From Gemmatimonadota bacterium (GTDB lineage Bacteria > Gemmatimonadota > Gemmatimonadetes > Gemmatimonadales > GWC2-71-9), in NCBI GenBank assembly GCA_016720805.1, contig JADKJZ010000014.1, forward strand, positions 558,001 to 622,000: 64,000 bases of DNA. Direction: 5' to 3'. The notes beneath the pieces are model-generated. The model saw only the letters and a list, made by a program, of their open reading frames with translations. It made no database searches and had not been told where the DNA came from. This document shows, one piece after another, positions 27,054-37,528 of this stretch. A program made the position numbers and the translations under genes. The first letter of the stretch is position 1, and every line of letters starts with the position of its first letter.

Positions 27054-29509
27054 CCGACGATTTCTGGCTGCGTGTGCGCGAGGCCTTCGATGCCGTGGCC
27101 GACGCACCGACCGCGCAGCGGGCCGAACTCCTTCGTGCGGCATCCGGTGGCGACGCGGCGGTGGAGCGCGAGACGCTGGCGCTGCTCTCGATCGATCCTG
27201 GGGCCTTCCTCGAGGGGCACGCGGTTTTTCCGGTCGACGCCGACCTGTTGCGCGCCCAGCTGACGGACGGGGCTGTCGTCGGCGGCTATCAGGTGACGCG
27301 GCTGCTCGGCCGCGGCGGGATGGGTGAGGTCTACGAGGGCGTGCGCGACAGCGCCGACTTCCACAAGCGCGTCGCCATCAAGGTGTTGCGCCCCGGCTCG
27401 ATCTCCGCGGACGCGGTGCGACGCTTCGAACAGGAGCGTCGCATCCTGGCCGGCCTCGATCATCGCAACATCGCCACCCTGATCGATGGCGGGATGCTGC
27501 CGGACGGGCGGCCCTTCCTCGTGATGGAGTTGGTCGAAGGCGTCCGCATCACCGATTGGTGCACCCAGCAGGGCCTCTCCGTCGATGCCCGGCTGGTGCT
27601 CTTTCGGCAGATCTGTGGCGCGGTGAGCCACGCGCACCGCAATCTGGTCGTGCACCGCGACATCAAGCCGGGCAACATCCTGGTGACCCCCGATGGCACC
27701 GTCAAGCTGCTCGATTTCGGCATCGCCAAGGTGCTCGATGCCGATACGTCGGGCGGAAGCGATTCAACAGCGACTCGGGCCGGGGCCGCAGGGCTGACGC
27801 CGGAGTACGCCTCGCCCGAGCAGCTGACGGGCGGAGTGGTGACCACGGCCACCGACGTCTACGCGCTCGGGTTGCTGCTGTTCGAGATGCTCACCGGGGC
27901 GCGGCCATTCGCGACCGGTACCCAGCCGTTGCCGGAGCTCACGCGCCTGGTGCTCACCACCGATCCGCCGATGGCGAGCCGGGCGGTGCGCGGCACGACC
28001 CCCGGGCGGGATGTCGAGGCGATCCGCCGCGCACTCCGCGGGGACCTCGACGCGATCATGCTCAAGGCGCTGCGCACCGATCCGGGGGAGCGCTATCCCT
28101 CGGTGGACGCATTGGTCGCCGAGCTGCAGCGCCACGAGCGCGGTCTGCCGGTCGAGGCGATGCGCGGCCATCGGGGCTATCGACTCGGAAAATTCCTTCG
28201 CCGGCACCACCGCGCGCTGCTCGCGGCCACGGCGGTGGCGATCGCGGCGGTGAGCGGCGTCGTCAGCACCATTCGCCAATCGCGGCATACCCAGGTCGAG
28301 CGCGCGCGCGCCGAGGCGACCAATGCCTTCCTGGTCGAGATGCTGTCGTCGGTCGACCCGGCGGCTGCCGGGAAGGAAGTCGCGATGGTCGAGGTGCTCG
28401 ACTCGGCGGCGGCCCACATCGGTCGCGACAGCGCGCTCGATCCCGGCGTGGAAGCCTCGCTCCGCTCGGCGATCGGGTTCAGCTATCGTGCGCTGGGGAA
28501 GTTCGCTGCCGCGACGCCGCACCTGCAGCGGGTGGTGGCGCTTCGGCAGCGATCGCCGGGCAATCCACTCCCGATCGCGATTGCTTATCGGGAATTGGGC
28601 CAGCTGCATGATGGCGCTGGGGAGTACCAGACGGCGGACTCGCTCTACCAACTCGCGATCGGCGTGTTGCCGGTCCGTGGCGATACCGGCGTCGCGACGG
28701 CAGCGACCGACCTGATGATGCAGCGCGCGCGCTTGCAGTCACTCCAGGGCGAGATGGCGGCAGCCGACAGCATCCTCACGCTGGTGGCCGCGCGGCAGGA
28801 GGCGCGATACGGCGCCGGGTCACTTGAATCGGCGAAGGCGCTGACGCAGTTGGGGGTGACGGTCGCGCAGGAGCAACACTTCCCTCGGGCGGAGGCGGTG
28901 ACCCGCCGCGCACTCGCCATCTTCACGAAGCAGCTGCCACCGACCCACCCCGACATCGGCAAGACGCTCGGTCGTCTCGCCACCATTCTCGAGCAGTCCG
29001 GCAACCGCCCGGCCGCCGACCGTGCGTACCGCGAGTCGTTGGCATCGCTCGACGCCAGCCTCGGCGCCGACCATCCCGACGTCGCCTGGATCCGCGTCAA
29101 CTACGCGGGCTTCCTGCTCGACGGCAGCGACTGGGACGGGGCCATCCGCGAGGCGGACGCACTGCTTCGCCAGCGCGGCGGCACGCTGCCGGACACCCAC
29201 TTCGGGATCGGTGCGGCGCTGCAGCTCCGCGCGCTCGCCTACGCGGGCCGAGGCGACGACCGTGAGGCTATCGCCGGCCTGCGGGAATCCCTCGCGGTGC
29301 GGCGCACGGTGATGTCACCCGATCACTGGACCATCGGCAGCAGCGAGAGCCTTCTTGGCGAGGAGTTGGTCCACGTCGGTGCGCGCGCGGAGGGGATGCA
29401 GCTGTTGCGCGCCGGCTGCCAGCGGATCGCGCGGGCGCTGGGCCGAGAGAATCCGTCGACGCGGAAGGCGATGACCAGGCTGTCGGCAGCGGGTGGCAGT
29501 GGCTGTTGA
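27050..29509 (+). CDS. Serine/threonine protein kinase with C-terminal TPR repeats
   Basis: 819 residues. A Hanks-type kinase spans about residues 80-345: LLGRGGMGEVYEG glycine loop, VAIKVLRP lysine, VHRDIKPGN catalytic loop, LLDFGIAKV and TPEYASPEQL activation segment. One membrane helix follows (ALLAATAVAIAAVSGVV, near residue 390). The outer part has tetratricopeptide repeats (GDRG…ADSLYQLAIGVL, FPRAEAVTRRALAIFTKQL, RPAADRAYRESLASL). The TPR part is probably the sensor, outside the membrane. Translation starts on the sigma factor stop codon. Confidence 0.92.
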   Translation: MTDDFWLRVREAFDAVADAPTAQRAELLRAASGGDAAVERETLALLSIDPGAFLEGHAVFPVDADLLRAQLTDGAVVGGYQVTRLLGRGGMGEVYEGVRDSADFHKRVAIKVLRPGSISADAVRRFEQERRILAGLDHRNIATLIDGGMLPDGRPFLVMELVEGVRITDWCTQQGLSVDARLVLFRQICGAVSHAHRNLVVHRDIKPGNILVTPDGTVKLLDFGIAKVLDADTSGGSDSTATRAGAAGLTPEYASPEQLTGGVVTTATDVYALGLLLFEMLTGARPFATGTQPLPELTRLVLTTDPPMASRAVRGTTPGRDVEAIRRALRGDLDAIMLKALRTDPGERYPSVDALVAELQRHERGLPVEAMRGHRGYRLGKFLRRHHRALLAATAVAIAAVSGVVSTIRQSRHTQVERARAEATNAFLVEMLSSVDPAAAGKEVAMVEVLDSAAAHIGRDSALDPGVEASLRSAIGFSYRALGKFAAATPHLQRVVALRQRSPGNPLPIAIAYRELGQLHDGAGEYQTADSLYQLAIGVLPVRGDTGVATAATDLMMQRARLQSLQGEMAAADSILTLVAARQEARYGAGSLESAKALTQLGVTVAQEQHFPRAEAVTRRALAIFTKQLPPTHPDIGKTLGRLATILEQSGNRPAADRAYRESLASLDASLGADHPDVAWIRVNYAGFLLDGSDWDGAIREADALLRQRGGTLPDTHFGIGAALQLRALAYAGRGDDREAIAGLRESLAVRRTVMSPDHWTIGSSESLLGEELVHVGARAEGMQLLRAGCQRIARALGRENPSTRKAMTRLSAAGGSGC

Positions 29510-29636
29510 GGGGCGAGGGCGGGGGAGTGCGTCCGCAGTGGCCGTACCATGGATCGTTGCTCGCCTCCTGGCGGCGGCATAAGCTTGTTCTGCCCGGCGC
29601 AACGCGCTCCGGGTCACTCGAACCCATGAAACCGCA

Positions 29637-30362
29637 ATGATTCAGGACCTGCAGGGGAAGACCGCGGTGGTGACCGGTGGGAGCAAGGGGATCGGCTACG
29701 CGATTGCTGACGCGCTTGCCGCGGCGGGGTGCAATGTGATGATCTCCGCACGGCACGAGGACGAGGTCCAACACGCGGCGCGCACCATTTCCGACCGCCA
29801 TCCGGGCACCGTGGTCGGGATGGTGTGCGATGTCCGCGAGCACGAGCAGGTGCGGCAGATGATGGCCGCCGCCGTGGCGCGATTCGGTGGACTGGACGTT
29901 CTGGTCAACAATGCGGGGGTCGGCAAGTTCGCCCCCATGGGCGAGTTGACCCCGACCGATTGGCACCAAGTGATCGAGACCAACCTGGACGGGGTCTTCT
30001 ACTGTTGCCACGAGGCCATCCCGCACCTGCGCAAGCAAGACGACAGTTGGATCATCAACATCGCCTCCCTCGCCGGCAAGAACCCGTTCGCCGGCGGCGC
30101 CGCGTACAACGCCTCCAAGTTCGCCCTGGTGGGGTTCAGCGAGGCGCTGATGCTGGACGTGCGGCAGCTCGGCATTCGGGTCAACTACATCATGCCGGGG
30201 AGCGTGGCCACCCACTTCAACGACCACACCCCGAATGCGGACGACGCATGGAAGATCCAACCCGAGGACGTCGCCGAGCTCGTGATGACCTTGGTGCGGT
30301 TTCCGTCGCGCGCGCTGCCTTCACGCATCGAGATCAGGCCGACGAAGCCGCCGCGGAAGTGA
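29637..30362 (+). CDS. Short-chain dehydrogenase/reductase, FabG-like
   Basis: 241 residues with TGGSKGIGYA (cofactor loop), DVRE, NNAG, IASLAG (Ser) and YNASK (Tyr-Lys). The position of the Arg in SARH after the second strand suggests NADPH preference. The substrate is unknown; 3-ketoacyl-ACP reductase is the nearest named type. ATG at 29637. No operon partner. Confidence 0.82.
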   Translation: MIQDLQGKTAVVTGGSKGIGYAIADALAAAGCNVMISARHEDEVQHAARTISDRHPGTVVGMVCDVREHEQVRQMMAAAVARFGGLDVLVNNAGVGKFAPMGELTPTDWHQVIETNLDGVFYCCHEAIPHLRKQDDSWIINIASLAGKNPFAGGAAYNASKFALVGFSEALMLDVRQLGIRVNYIMPGSVATHFNDHTPNADDAWKIQPEDVAELVMTLVRFPSRALPSRIEIRPTKPPRK

Positions 30363-30468
30363 AGCCGACGGTGGGCAAGCTCGCGGAGCGGGCGCAGTTC
30401 CACGCGCGACCGCTTGCTCCGGACGGCGATTGAGGCATTGAACCAAGGCTGGCTGAATCCAGCCCTCC

Positions 30469-30894
30469 TCAGCCCGGGCGACAGTGCAGCAATGCAATTT
30501 GATCGAAGGGCGGGACGCGAACCCAGGCGCTCTTGCGGAACTCGAAATACAGGTAGCGCATGAGACGCGAGCCGTTCGCAGCGATGGTCACCACGGACGC
30601 GGCCGCGGCTTGACCATCCTTAATCCTGATACTGTGGAGGAGCCACAACGGCTCCCCCGTTCTGGGGCGACATTCTGTGCCGCAGACCTCCGGGCATGTC
30701 AGAACTTGCCGCGACAAGATGGAATCCGTGGATCTCGGCCGGTAGACTCGAAGGATTGAGTCAGTCCTGAACACGCGCTCAATTTCGGTGATCAACGCCG
30801 TGGGCGCCTTTCCTGGTTCGTCCTGGGCAAGCGCTGCACCCGGTAAGGCGAGTGCCATCCCGAGCGTCACGGCGACAACAATGACGTTTGTCAT
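30469..30894 (-). CDS. Secreted protein of unknown function
   Basis: 141 residues with a signal peptide (VIVVAVTLGMALALPGAALAQ) cut before DEPG. The mature part has four cysteines in two close pairs plus one (LTCPEVCGTECRPR and LLHCRPG), probably disulfide-bonded. GGGAG lies six bases before the ATG at 30894. It borders the accessory region; no family is recognised. Confidence 0.65.
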   Translation of the reverse strand: MTNVIVVAVTLGMALALPGAALAQDEPGKAPTALITEIERVFRTDSILRVYRPRSTDSILSRQVLTCPEVCGTECRPRTGEPLWLLHSIRIKDGQAAAASVVTIAANGSRLMRYLYFEFRKSAWVRVPPFDQIALLHCRPG

Positions 30895-31111
30895 GGTGTA
30901 CTCCCAAGGAAATGCCGGATGGGCTCGGGGTCGAGGTAGGCTTACCCCCAGTGGATATACAGGAAGTTGGACTTTCTCGCCCGAAGGATGGGATATGAGG
31001 AAGTCGAAATTCTCCGACGCCCGGCTCGTCGCCCTGCTGCGGGCAGCCGAGGTCGGGATGCTACCGAGATCCGTATTCCTCGGCACCAGGCACCCCAACA
31101 ACCCCACGGCG

Positions 31112-31181
31112 CACGAAAACGCCCCACCCGGCCTAAGGCCAAGTGGGGCAAGCATTTCGTTCATGGGCCCGGCGCGATTCG
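31112..31181. repeat. att-like repeat, copy A (tRNA-Arg 3' end plus terminator hairpin)
   Basis: About 70 bases resembling copies B (35471) and C (46433). It holds an imperfect hairpin (GCCCCAC…GTGGGGC) followed by the last bases of a tRNA-Arg gene in reverse (TGGGCCCGGCGCGATTCG), then diverges into unrelated DNA. It marks the left border of the accessory region. The 381-base gap (30895-31275) contains nothing else except the HTH-gene promoter region. Confidence 0.75.
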
Positions 31182-31237
31182 GGTCGCGGGCTCGTTGCCC
31201 CTGTCTGACTTGGATGGACTGTAGTCTATTGCGCTAC

Positions 31238-31252
31238 ACAGTACGCCACTGT
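31238..31252 (+). promoter_or_regulatory. Candidate operator palindrome of the HTH gene
   Basis: ACAGT-ACGCC-ACTGT, 23 bases upstream of the ATG and just ahead of AGGAGGT. Its size fits autoregulation by the HigA/XRE-type HTH encoded right behind it. This is inference from position. Confidence 0.35.
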
Positions 31253-31275
31253 ATCATGGTCTCAGGAGGTATTCT

Positions 31276-34200
31276 ATGAATGAGATCGACTTTGAAGTTC
31301 TGGCGACTGGAGGGAATCTCCATCCCGGGAATTACATCCGTGAGAGCATTCGCCCCGGGGCTTTCTTCTGCCGCGGCCAAGCTCGTCGGGATTGGGAGGC
31401 CTGCGCTCTCGAACTATGTCAACGGCCACGTTGGGACTACGCCAAGTATGGCAAGTCGCATCGAAGCCGCCTTTGGCGTCCCCGCGCGCAAACTGCTCGA
31501 AATGCAAGCGGCCTTTGACGCTGCAGCCCCCCCTGCCGAGGTTGCCACAAGTCTCGTTGCGCCCTACGTGCCTCCTCTGATTCAAGTTAAGGCTCGAGAG
31601 ATCGAGGCTTGGGCCGACCGAAATATTGGATTTCGATCAAGACTCGCTGTGCTCTTGAGAACTCTGGTGCACTCCACGGGGAGGGAGCTTTCAAGGGTCG
31701 ACTTTCCCGGGAATGATGACGCCGAGCGTCCTGGCTGGGACGGGGTGATCGAGGCCGGCGCGGCGACTCCATGGATTCCCATTGGATCATCCGGTTGGGA
31801 GTTTGGAACCGATAAGGCTGTTGACACGAAGGCGACCGCAGATATCGCGAAAGCGGAGCGAGCCACATCGAAAGGTGATCGAGCGAAGACGACCTTCGTG
31901 TTCGTTACGCCAAGAGAGTGGAAGGCCAAAGACAGGTGGCTTGCCGCGAATAGGGCTCGCGGGCAATGGAAAGATGTCATCGCCTACGACTCGTCCGATA
32001 TTGAGCAGTGGCTGGAGCAGTCGATATCAGGGCAGATATGGATCGGGACTGAAATCGGACGGCCAGTAGAGGGCGTTCGGGCGCTTGATCGTTGCTGGAA
32101 GGATTGGTCGAGTGCTACGACCCCCCCCCTTCCGGGATCACTCTTCGACCCCGCAATTGCTTCTAGCCGTACCCTCGCGTCTTCGTTGACCCGAGCGCCG
32201 TTGGAGCCGGTGGTGCTCGCTGCCGATTCACCTGAAGAAGCACTGGCGTTCTTGGCTCAGTTTTTCAGCAGATCGGGCGAAGCCAATTGCGGTCCCCTGG
32301 GCGATCAGGTGCTAGTCTTCGATCGACCGGGCGTGCTGACGAAACTGAGCCTCGGTCGCAGGGATTTCATTGCCGTGACGGCTAGCAGGGAAGTCGAGCT
32401 TGAAATTGCGCCTCTCGCGGGAGAAATCCGTTCGATCGTAATCCGTCCACGCAATGCGGGTGGGCCGAAGCCTACGCTCGTTCTTGAGCCCCTCACCTCC
32501 GCAGCGTTCAGCGCAGCGCTCAGGGGGCCTGACTGGTCGCGTGACACGGTTACAGAGCTAGCGAGGAAGTCGGGCAGGTCCCTGACTATCTTACGCCGAA
32601 CCCTGGCCATCCTGCCCACATTAAGGCAGCCGGAGTGGGCGCGGGATACGGAAATTCCTCGCCACCTGATTCCCTTTTGGATGGCAGGTACTTGGAGCTT
32701 CGATAACCAGGCCGATCGGGAACTGCTTCAAGCGTTGACGGGTGGCGTCTCCGCACAGGAGGTCGAGGTCCGCTGCCAGCGGCTGACGGCGATGGTGGAT
32801 GCACCGATATGGTCGGTCAGGTGGAACTGCCGGCGGTGTTGTATCCAAGTTTGATTGTCTCTACGGCACCTCCCACGCCGTCGTAGCATCTGACCTGCGT
32901 CTCTTCTTCGATCTCGCCGCCGTGGTCTTGAGTGAGGACGACCCGGCACTCGACTTCCCTCCGGAGCAGCGGTGGCTTGCCGGTTTGTACGAGAAGCGGC
33001 GCAAGTACTCACCTGCTCTGCGGAAGGGCATTGCTGAATCGATCGTGCTGCTAGCGGTGCATGGAAAGGATCTCTTCTTCGACAGAACCGGCATAGCCTG
33101 TGAGCTCGAGGCCGGCCGCCTCGTTCGTCGTCTGCTCACCCCGATGGAGACAAGGGTCCTGCAGGCGAATGACCGCGACCTAATGGCATACGCTGAGGCC
33201 TCGCCAGAGGAATTTCTTTCGATCTTGGAGGCGGACCTTCTTCAGGATGAACCACAAATTTTCGGATTGCTAAAGGATGTCAGCGGCGCCCCATTCGGCG
33301 GTGGATGCACAAGGGCAGGGCTCCTTTGGGCACTTGAGGGTCTCAGTTGGAGTACACTGACGCTCGATCGAGCGGCAACCGTGCTGGCGAGGCTCTCATC
33401 AGTGGAGCTCAACGACAACTGGTCGAACAAGCCGTTCAATTCACTGGCGGCGATCTTCCGATCGTGGATGCCACAAACGGGAGCCGGACTTGACCATCGG
33501 CTAAGCCTGGCGAAGCAGCTTACCATCCGCTTTCCGTCCGTTATGTGGAAGGTATTTCTTGAGGAATTTGACGGTGGGCCCCGCAGCGGGAGTTATAGCC
33601 ATAAGCCTCAATGGAGGAATGATGGCTACGGCTATGGCGAGCCGTTGAGGGAATGGGGCCCAGCCCTCGAATTCTGCCGTGAAGTCCTCGACCTAATGTT
33701 GGCATGGCGGAGGACTACTCTGCGAACATGCTCGGCGACCTTGTCAGTCGACTCCCCGCGATCGGCGACAAGGGTTACCAAGAAAGGATTTGGGGGCTGA
33801 TTCTCAAATGGGCAGAGAATGCTCTTGAGGCGGACAAGGCTCATGTTCGAGAGAAGATCCGCTACGCGCACCTCACTCGGGGTGCAAGAAAGCGTCAGGC
33901 TACTCGAGGTCGTTCGAACGAGGAGCTGGCGGAGCAGGTCTACGATCTTCTTGCTCCCAGCAACCCGGTAGAGCGACACGAATGGCTCTTCCGGAGCTTT
34001 TGGGGTGCAAGAAACCTACGATCCGGACGGTGCCGATGTCGCCTATACCGAATGGCCGGCCCGAACGGAAGCGCTGCGGGTTGAGGCTCTTGCAGAGATC
34101 CATGCTGAGCAGGGGATCTTGGGAATCCTCCAGCTTGCTACCCGGGGGGAGACATCTGAGGTCATCGGTGAGCTGCTGATCAAGGCCGTTGTTCCGCCAG

Positions 34201-35385
34201 CCGGACATCTGGAACTAGTCGGCGAATTGATTGCCGAAATGATCAAGGGTGAGCTACCGGAGAGTGGGAGGGTGCTTGCGGGTGTGTTGGGGGAACTGGA
34301 AGTGAAGGGAGAGGTGAATTCATACCTCGAGACGGCAAGCCAAGGGCTTTTGGCCGAGGAGCAAGTGCGAGTTTTTCAAGCGGCCCCCTTTCAACAGTCA
34401 ACTTGGCAAATGGTCGATGCGGCCGGATTGACCGAGCGCTATTGGGGGAACGTTGAGCCAAGGTGGATTCGAGGAGATGTGGAGCGTTCACGGATTGCGG
34501 CTGAGGGCCTTCTGGCCGCCCACCGTCCGCGCGCGGCATTCGCCGCAGTGTCCCTACTGATCGATCAGCTTGAGCCTCAATTGCTCGCCAGACTCCTTCG
34601 GGGAATCGTGGAGTCGAATGGGGAGCAAGGTCGCTATCGGGTCGAATCACACGACATTGAGAGAGCGTTCGAGGTGATTGAACCGGCCCCCGAAATGTCG
34701 GTCGAGGAGAAGGCAGCGCTTGAGCTGCTTCATCTCGAGACCCTGAGTGGGGCTGGGAGGGGTCGTGGAATAAGCCATCTCGAGAAATACCTAAGTTTGC
34801 ATCCGGAGTTCTTCGCTGAGGTTGTTAGCTGGGTTTACCGCCGGGATGACCGTGCTTCAGAGGCAAGTGTCGACCAGCTGTCGGAGAAGCAGAGGGAGTC
34901 GCGTGGCAACATTGGCTATAGTCTGCTAAGTGCGATCAACCGTGTACCAGGGGTTGAGAAGGCAGATGATGAGGGAGATGAACATTTGGCCAAGTGGGTT
35001 CGCGCGGCAAGAGAGAGCAACAGTCAGCTCGGGCGGAGGGACGTGGGCGACCATTGCATTGGGGTCCTGCTTTGCCAAGTCTGCAACCGGTCCTGACGGC
35101 GTCTGGCCTCCAGAGCCCGTACGAAACGTCATGGAGGAGATCCAGTCCCTCGAAATGATGAACGGGGCTCGTATCGGCGCCTTCAATTCACGGGGAGTTG
35201 TGTGGCGTGGTAATGGAGGGGACCAGGAAAGAGCCTTGTCGAACAGGTACAGGCAGTGGGCAGATACAATCCGCTATTCTCACCCTTTTGTCGCATCAAT
35301 GCTCTTGGAGAGGCTTGCGGAGGGCTATCAGCGGGATGCGAAACGGGAAGACATGCGTTCGGACATTGAACAGCGGCTGGAGTAG
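31276..35385 (+). pseudogene. Giant HTH-nuclease-like-helical protein (~1370 codons), in six frame pieces
   Basis: ATG at 31276 follows AGGAGGT. Piece 1 (NLHPGNYIRESI) and piece 2 (LVGIGRPALSNYVNGHVG) together form a HigA/XRE-type HTH. Next comes a nuclease-like segment, VDFPGNDDAERPGWDG…SGWEFGTDKA…KATADIAKAER, whose D…E…K order suggests a PD-(D/E)XK fold. Then a region without a clear P-loop (VVLAADSPEEALAFL), and a long helix-rich part (ALRKGIAESIVLLAVHG, LLWALEGLSW, WSNKPFNSLAAIFRSWMPQT). Frame changes fall near 31355 (CCCCGGGG run), 32830, 33708, 34003 (TTTTGGGG) and 35040; the net shift is zero. Lower GC than the core. A defence role is inference. Confidence 0.7.
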
Positions 35386-35470
35386 ACTCAGGCCACATGT
35401 CCGCTTCTTGGTTCTCAGGTGGCTTGGCATGGCAGGCTGTTGTGGTGAGTCTAGGCAGAGCGACCCCCCA

Positions 35471-35541
35471 CACGAAATTGCCCCACCTGGCGTAACGCCA
35501 AGTGGGGCAAGCATTTCGACTCATGGACCCGGCGCGATTCG
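35471..35541. repeat. att-like repeat, copy B
   Basis: Differs from copy C (46433) at only about six positions over 71 bases: hairpin GCCCCACCTGGCGTAACGCC…GTGGGGC, then GGCAAGCATTTCG and the reversed tRNA-Arg tail (ACCCGGCGCGATTCGA). It separates the giant HTH gene from the restriction-modification segment. The rest of the 372-base gap (35386-35757) contains no gene I can support; at about 35547-35590 a GC-rich stretch can fold on itself. Confidence 0.8.
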
Positions 35542-35757
35542 AGCCGCAGTCAGGCAAGCCCGCGGAGCGCGGCGCAGCGCCACGCGGGACCACGCTTACC
35601 AGCCCGAACCCTTCTGGGAGGCCAGCAAATATCGGTCTGCCGGAAGCCACGCGACAATTCGTGGTACCACATGCCACCCCAGCACGGTCAGCGACCCAGC
35701 CGATGGCCGCTCATTCGGGCGGCATGTTGGCCCCCCCCCCATGATTTCATGGGTAGC

Positions 35758-36861
35758 CTATCTCCTTCCGCGACCCCGTTTGTTGCGTTTTTGGGGGGCG
35801 CGACTGGCGTTAGTTACGCGCGCCGCTCCAATTTCTCCAAAGGAAAGCACGACGCCTTGGCGTGGGGCGATCCAACCATCGTATTTCCACAATCGATATC
35901 CGTCTGGTTTTTCCTTCGGATCCAGCGGGTCGGCCTTTTCGCTCCCCCCGAGACCGAAGATGTGCAAGCTAGGATTGAGCTTGCCCTTGAAGCGAAAGGA
36001 GAGTTCGAATCCCTGCGTCGGCGTGTTCATCGAGAGCACCCATGGCATTCCCGTAGGATAGCACGTCGTCTCCTCAACGCGCATTCGAATGCGATCTGCT
36101 GGTGTGGATTCCGGCGGTATGTCGAATGTGACGTTCCGAACTAGCATTTCCTCGGTGTCAGCCCGCTCGGCCGTGGCCAGGCAGTCCACGCCACCTATTT
36201 CTAGTTTCGTTACCTCGCTCTTGTGCTTCCCATCGGATTTCGGATGCGCCCCGAGTTTGCCCAGCTTGATCGTTTGGGTGTGAGTTGTAGTCCTGCCGGA
36301 ATTGTTCACAAAAGTTAACTCGAAGGACTTCTTGAGCTGGTACATGCCGCACTCCACAGGGAGTTCCACCAGTTCGATGTCGTAGCGGTACCCCGTTCGC
36401 CAGACAGTTGAACCCTCGCGCAGCTTCTGAAGACTGTGGAGCAGGTCGCCGATCTCCCTCGGCAGCCCGGCCGAAGGCAGCAGCGCTGTCTGTGCGGCTA
36501 GCTCGATTCGCTGGATCGTCCTCTGCGAATAGTTTGCGAGCACGCTTGGGTCGGTCGCACTTTCGACGATGCCGAACCTTCTTAGGCGAGCCTCAACATG
36601 GTTCTTAAACATCGAAGTCTCGGTCAGAAATAGCCCGATCCCGGAAATGCTCAGGCCGTCGAGTACGTATCGGAGGAAGGGCAGCACGAAATATCCGCGT
36701 TCTCCCACTGGGAATAGGTGGGATGCTTGGTCCAACCCTAGTTGCGCCATGATACACGCCAGCACGAGCACTAAGGCGCCGACTCGGATGCGGGAAGTTT
36801 CCGTTGCTTCGCTCTCAGGAATCTGGACCTTGTCGTGATTTGATGATCCCAAGGCAAACAC
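35758..36861 (-). CDS. Two-TM protein with a strand-rich C-terminal domain, unknown function
   Basis: 367 residues. Two membrane helices near the start (VGALVLVLACIMAQLGL at about 27-43 and the following FVLPFLRYVLDGLSISGIGLFL), then about 290 residues, largely strand-rich (ELTFVNNSGRTTTHTQTIKL; VRNVTFDIPPES; FELSFRFKG), ending in a basic tail (RNKRGRGRR). It is the only intact gene of the accessory region. The plan (2TM plus beta-rich domain) recalls membrane effectors of anti-phage systems, but no cyclase or partner gene is present. Start GTG at 36861; a TTG at 36852 is as good. Confidence 0.6.
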   Translation of the reverse strand: MFALGSSNHDKVQIPESEATETSRIRVGALVLVLACIMAQLGLDQASHLFPVGERGYFVLPFLRYVLDGLSISGIGLFLTETSMFKNHVEARLRRFGIVESATDPSVLANYSQRTIQRIELAAQTALLPSAGLPREIGDLLHSLQKLREGSTVWRTGYRYDIELVELPVECGMYQLKKSFELTFVNNSGRTTTHTQTIKLGKLGAHPKSDGKHKSEVTKLEIGGVDCLATAERADTEEMLVRNVTFDIPPESTPADRIRMRVEETTCYPTGMPWVLSMNTPTQGFELSFRFKGKLNPSLHIFGLGGSEKADPLDPKEKPDGYRLWKYDGWIAPRQGVVLSFGEIGAARVTNASRAPQKRNKRGRGRR

Positions 36862-37528
36862 TCCGTTCGGCGCTCGTTTGAGGGGTGACTGACTGAGGGC
36901 GTGGCAGTGACAGGATGCAGTGGAACCCGCGCGTTACCCTTTCCCAGCTGCTTCGGGCCGCCTATATCGCGCTCGCCGAATGCCAGTGTAAGATGTTTGT
37001 TGGCAATGGTTTGCATTGTTTCTTGTCGACGGGGGTTGCCTTGGGATGGAACTTTCGAGACATTTAATGCGTTGATCTCGCTACGCCGATGGCCCTCGGC
37101 ATTGCCGGCCGTGACCTTTGGCAACTGACTCACTCGGTAATCTGGAGCGCCAGAATGACTGGAGACTGGAACTAGAGCCTGAATTCCTCCTACAGGCGAC
37201 CGTTGGTCAAGGCCGCAGGGCGCACATCCGTGTGATGGGGTGGCCGTCACCCCGGCCGGGGGCGCTCTTCTGCGCTCACGCTTCCACATCGTACCAGCGC
37301 AACGGCGCTCACGGTTTGATGCCTCTCAAGTCCGGCAATATTCCCGCACCGGCCGATCAACTTCGTTCCCGCAAGCATGTCCCCATCAGGCGGTTGCTTC
37401 ACTCGTCTGCCCGGTGAGTGGTGCCGATTCCGCTCTATGGCCCATTTGTCTGATCAATCCGCCACAAGATCCTATTTAGCAATCCGTACTCCGGTACGGA
37501 AGGTGTGCCCGGTATTCCTTCACTGGCT
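36862..37528. other. 667-base gap, no gene recognised
   Basis: Between the two-TM gene and the end of the hsdR remnant. Open frames on both strands lack ribosome sites and homology; no integrase or transposase fragment was seen. It may be degraded DNA. Confidence 0.4.

Noticed and set aside
31276..31518. A HigB/HigA toxin-antitoxin pair
   Set aside because: Only the HigA-like HTH is present, fused to a much larger protein; no HigB-like gene precedes or follows it.
31280..35385. Programmed frameshifting to make one giant protein
   Set aside because: Five separate sites in both directions, without a shared slippery heptamer, are better explained by decay or sequencing error.
35758..36861. CBASS effector of the 2TM-beta type
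   Set aside because: No CD-NTase or ubiquitin-like genes in the window, and the protein is longer than that effector family; kept only as a structural resemblance.
36862..37528. Integrase or transposase remnant
   Set aside because: No Tyr/Ser recombinase or DDE motif could be found in any frame.
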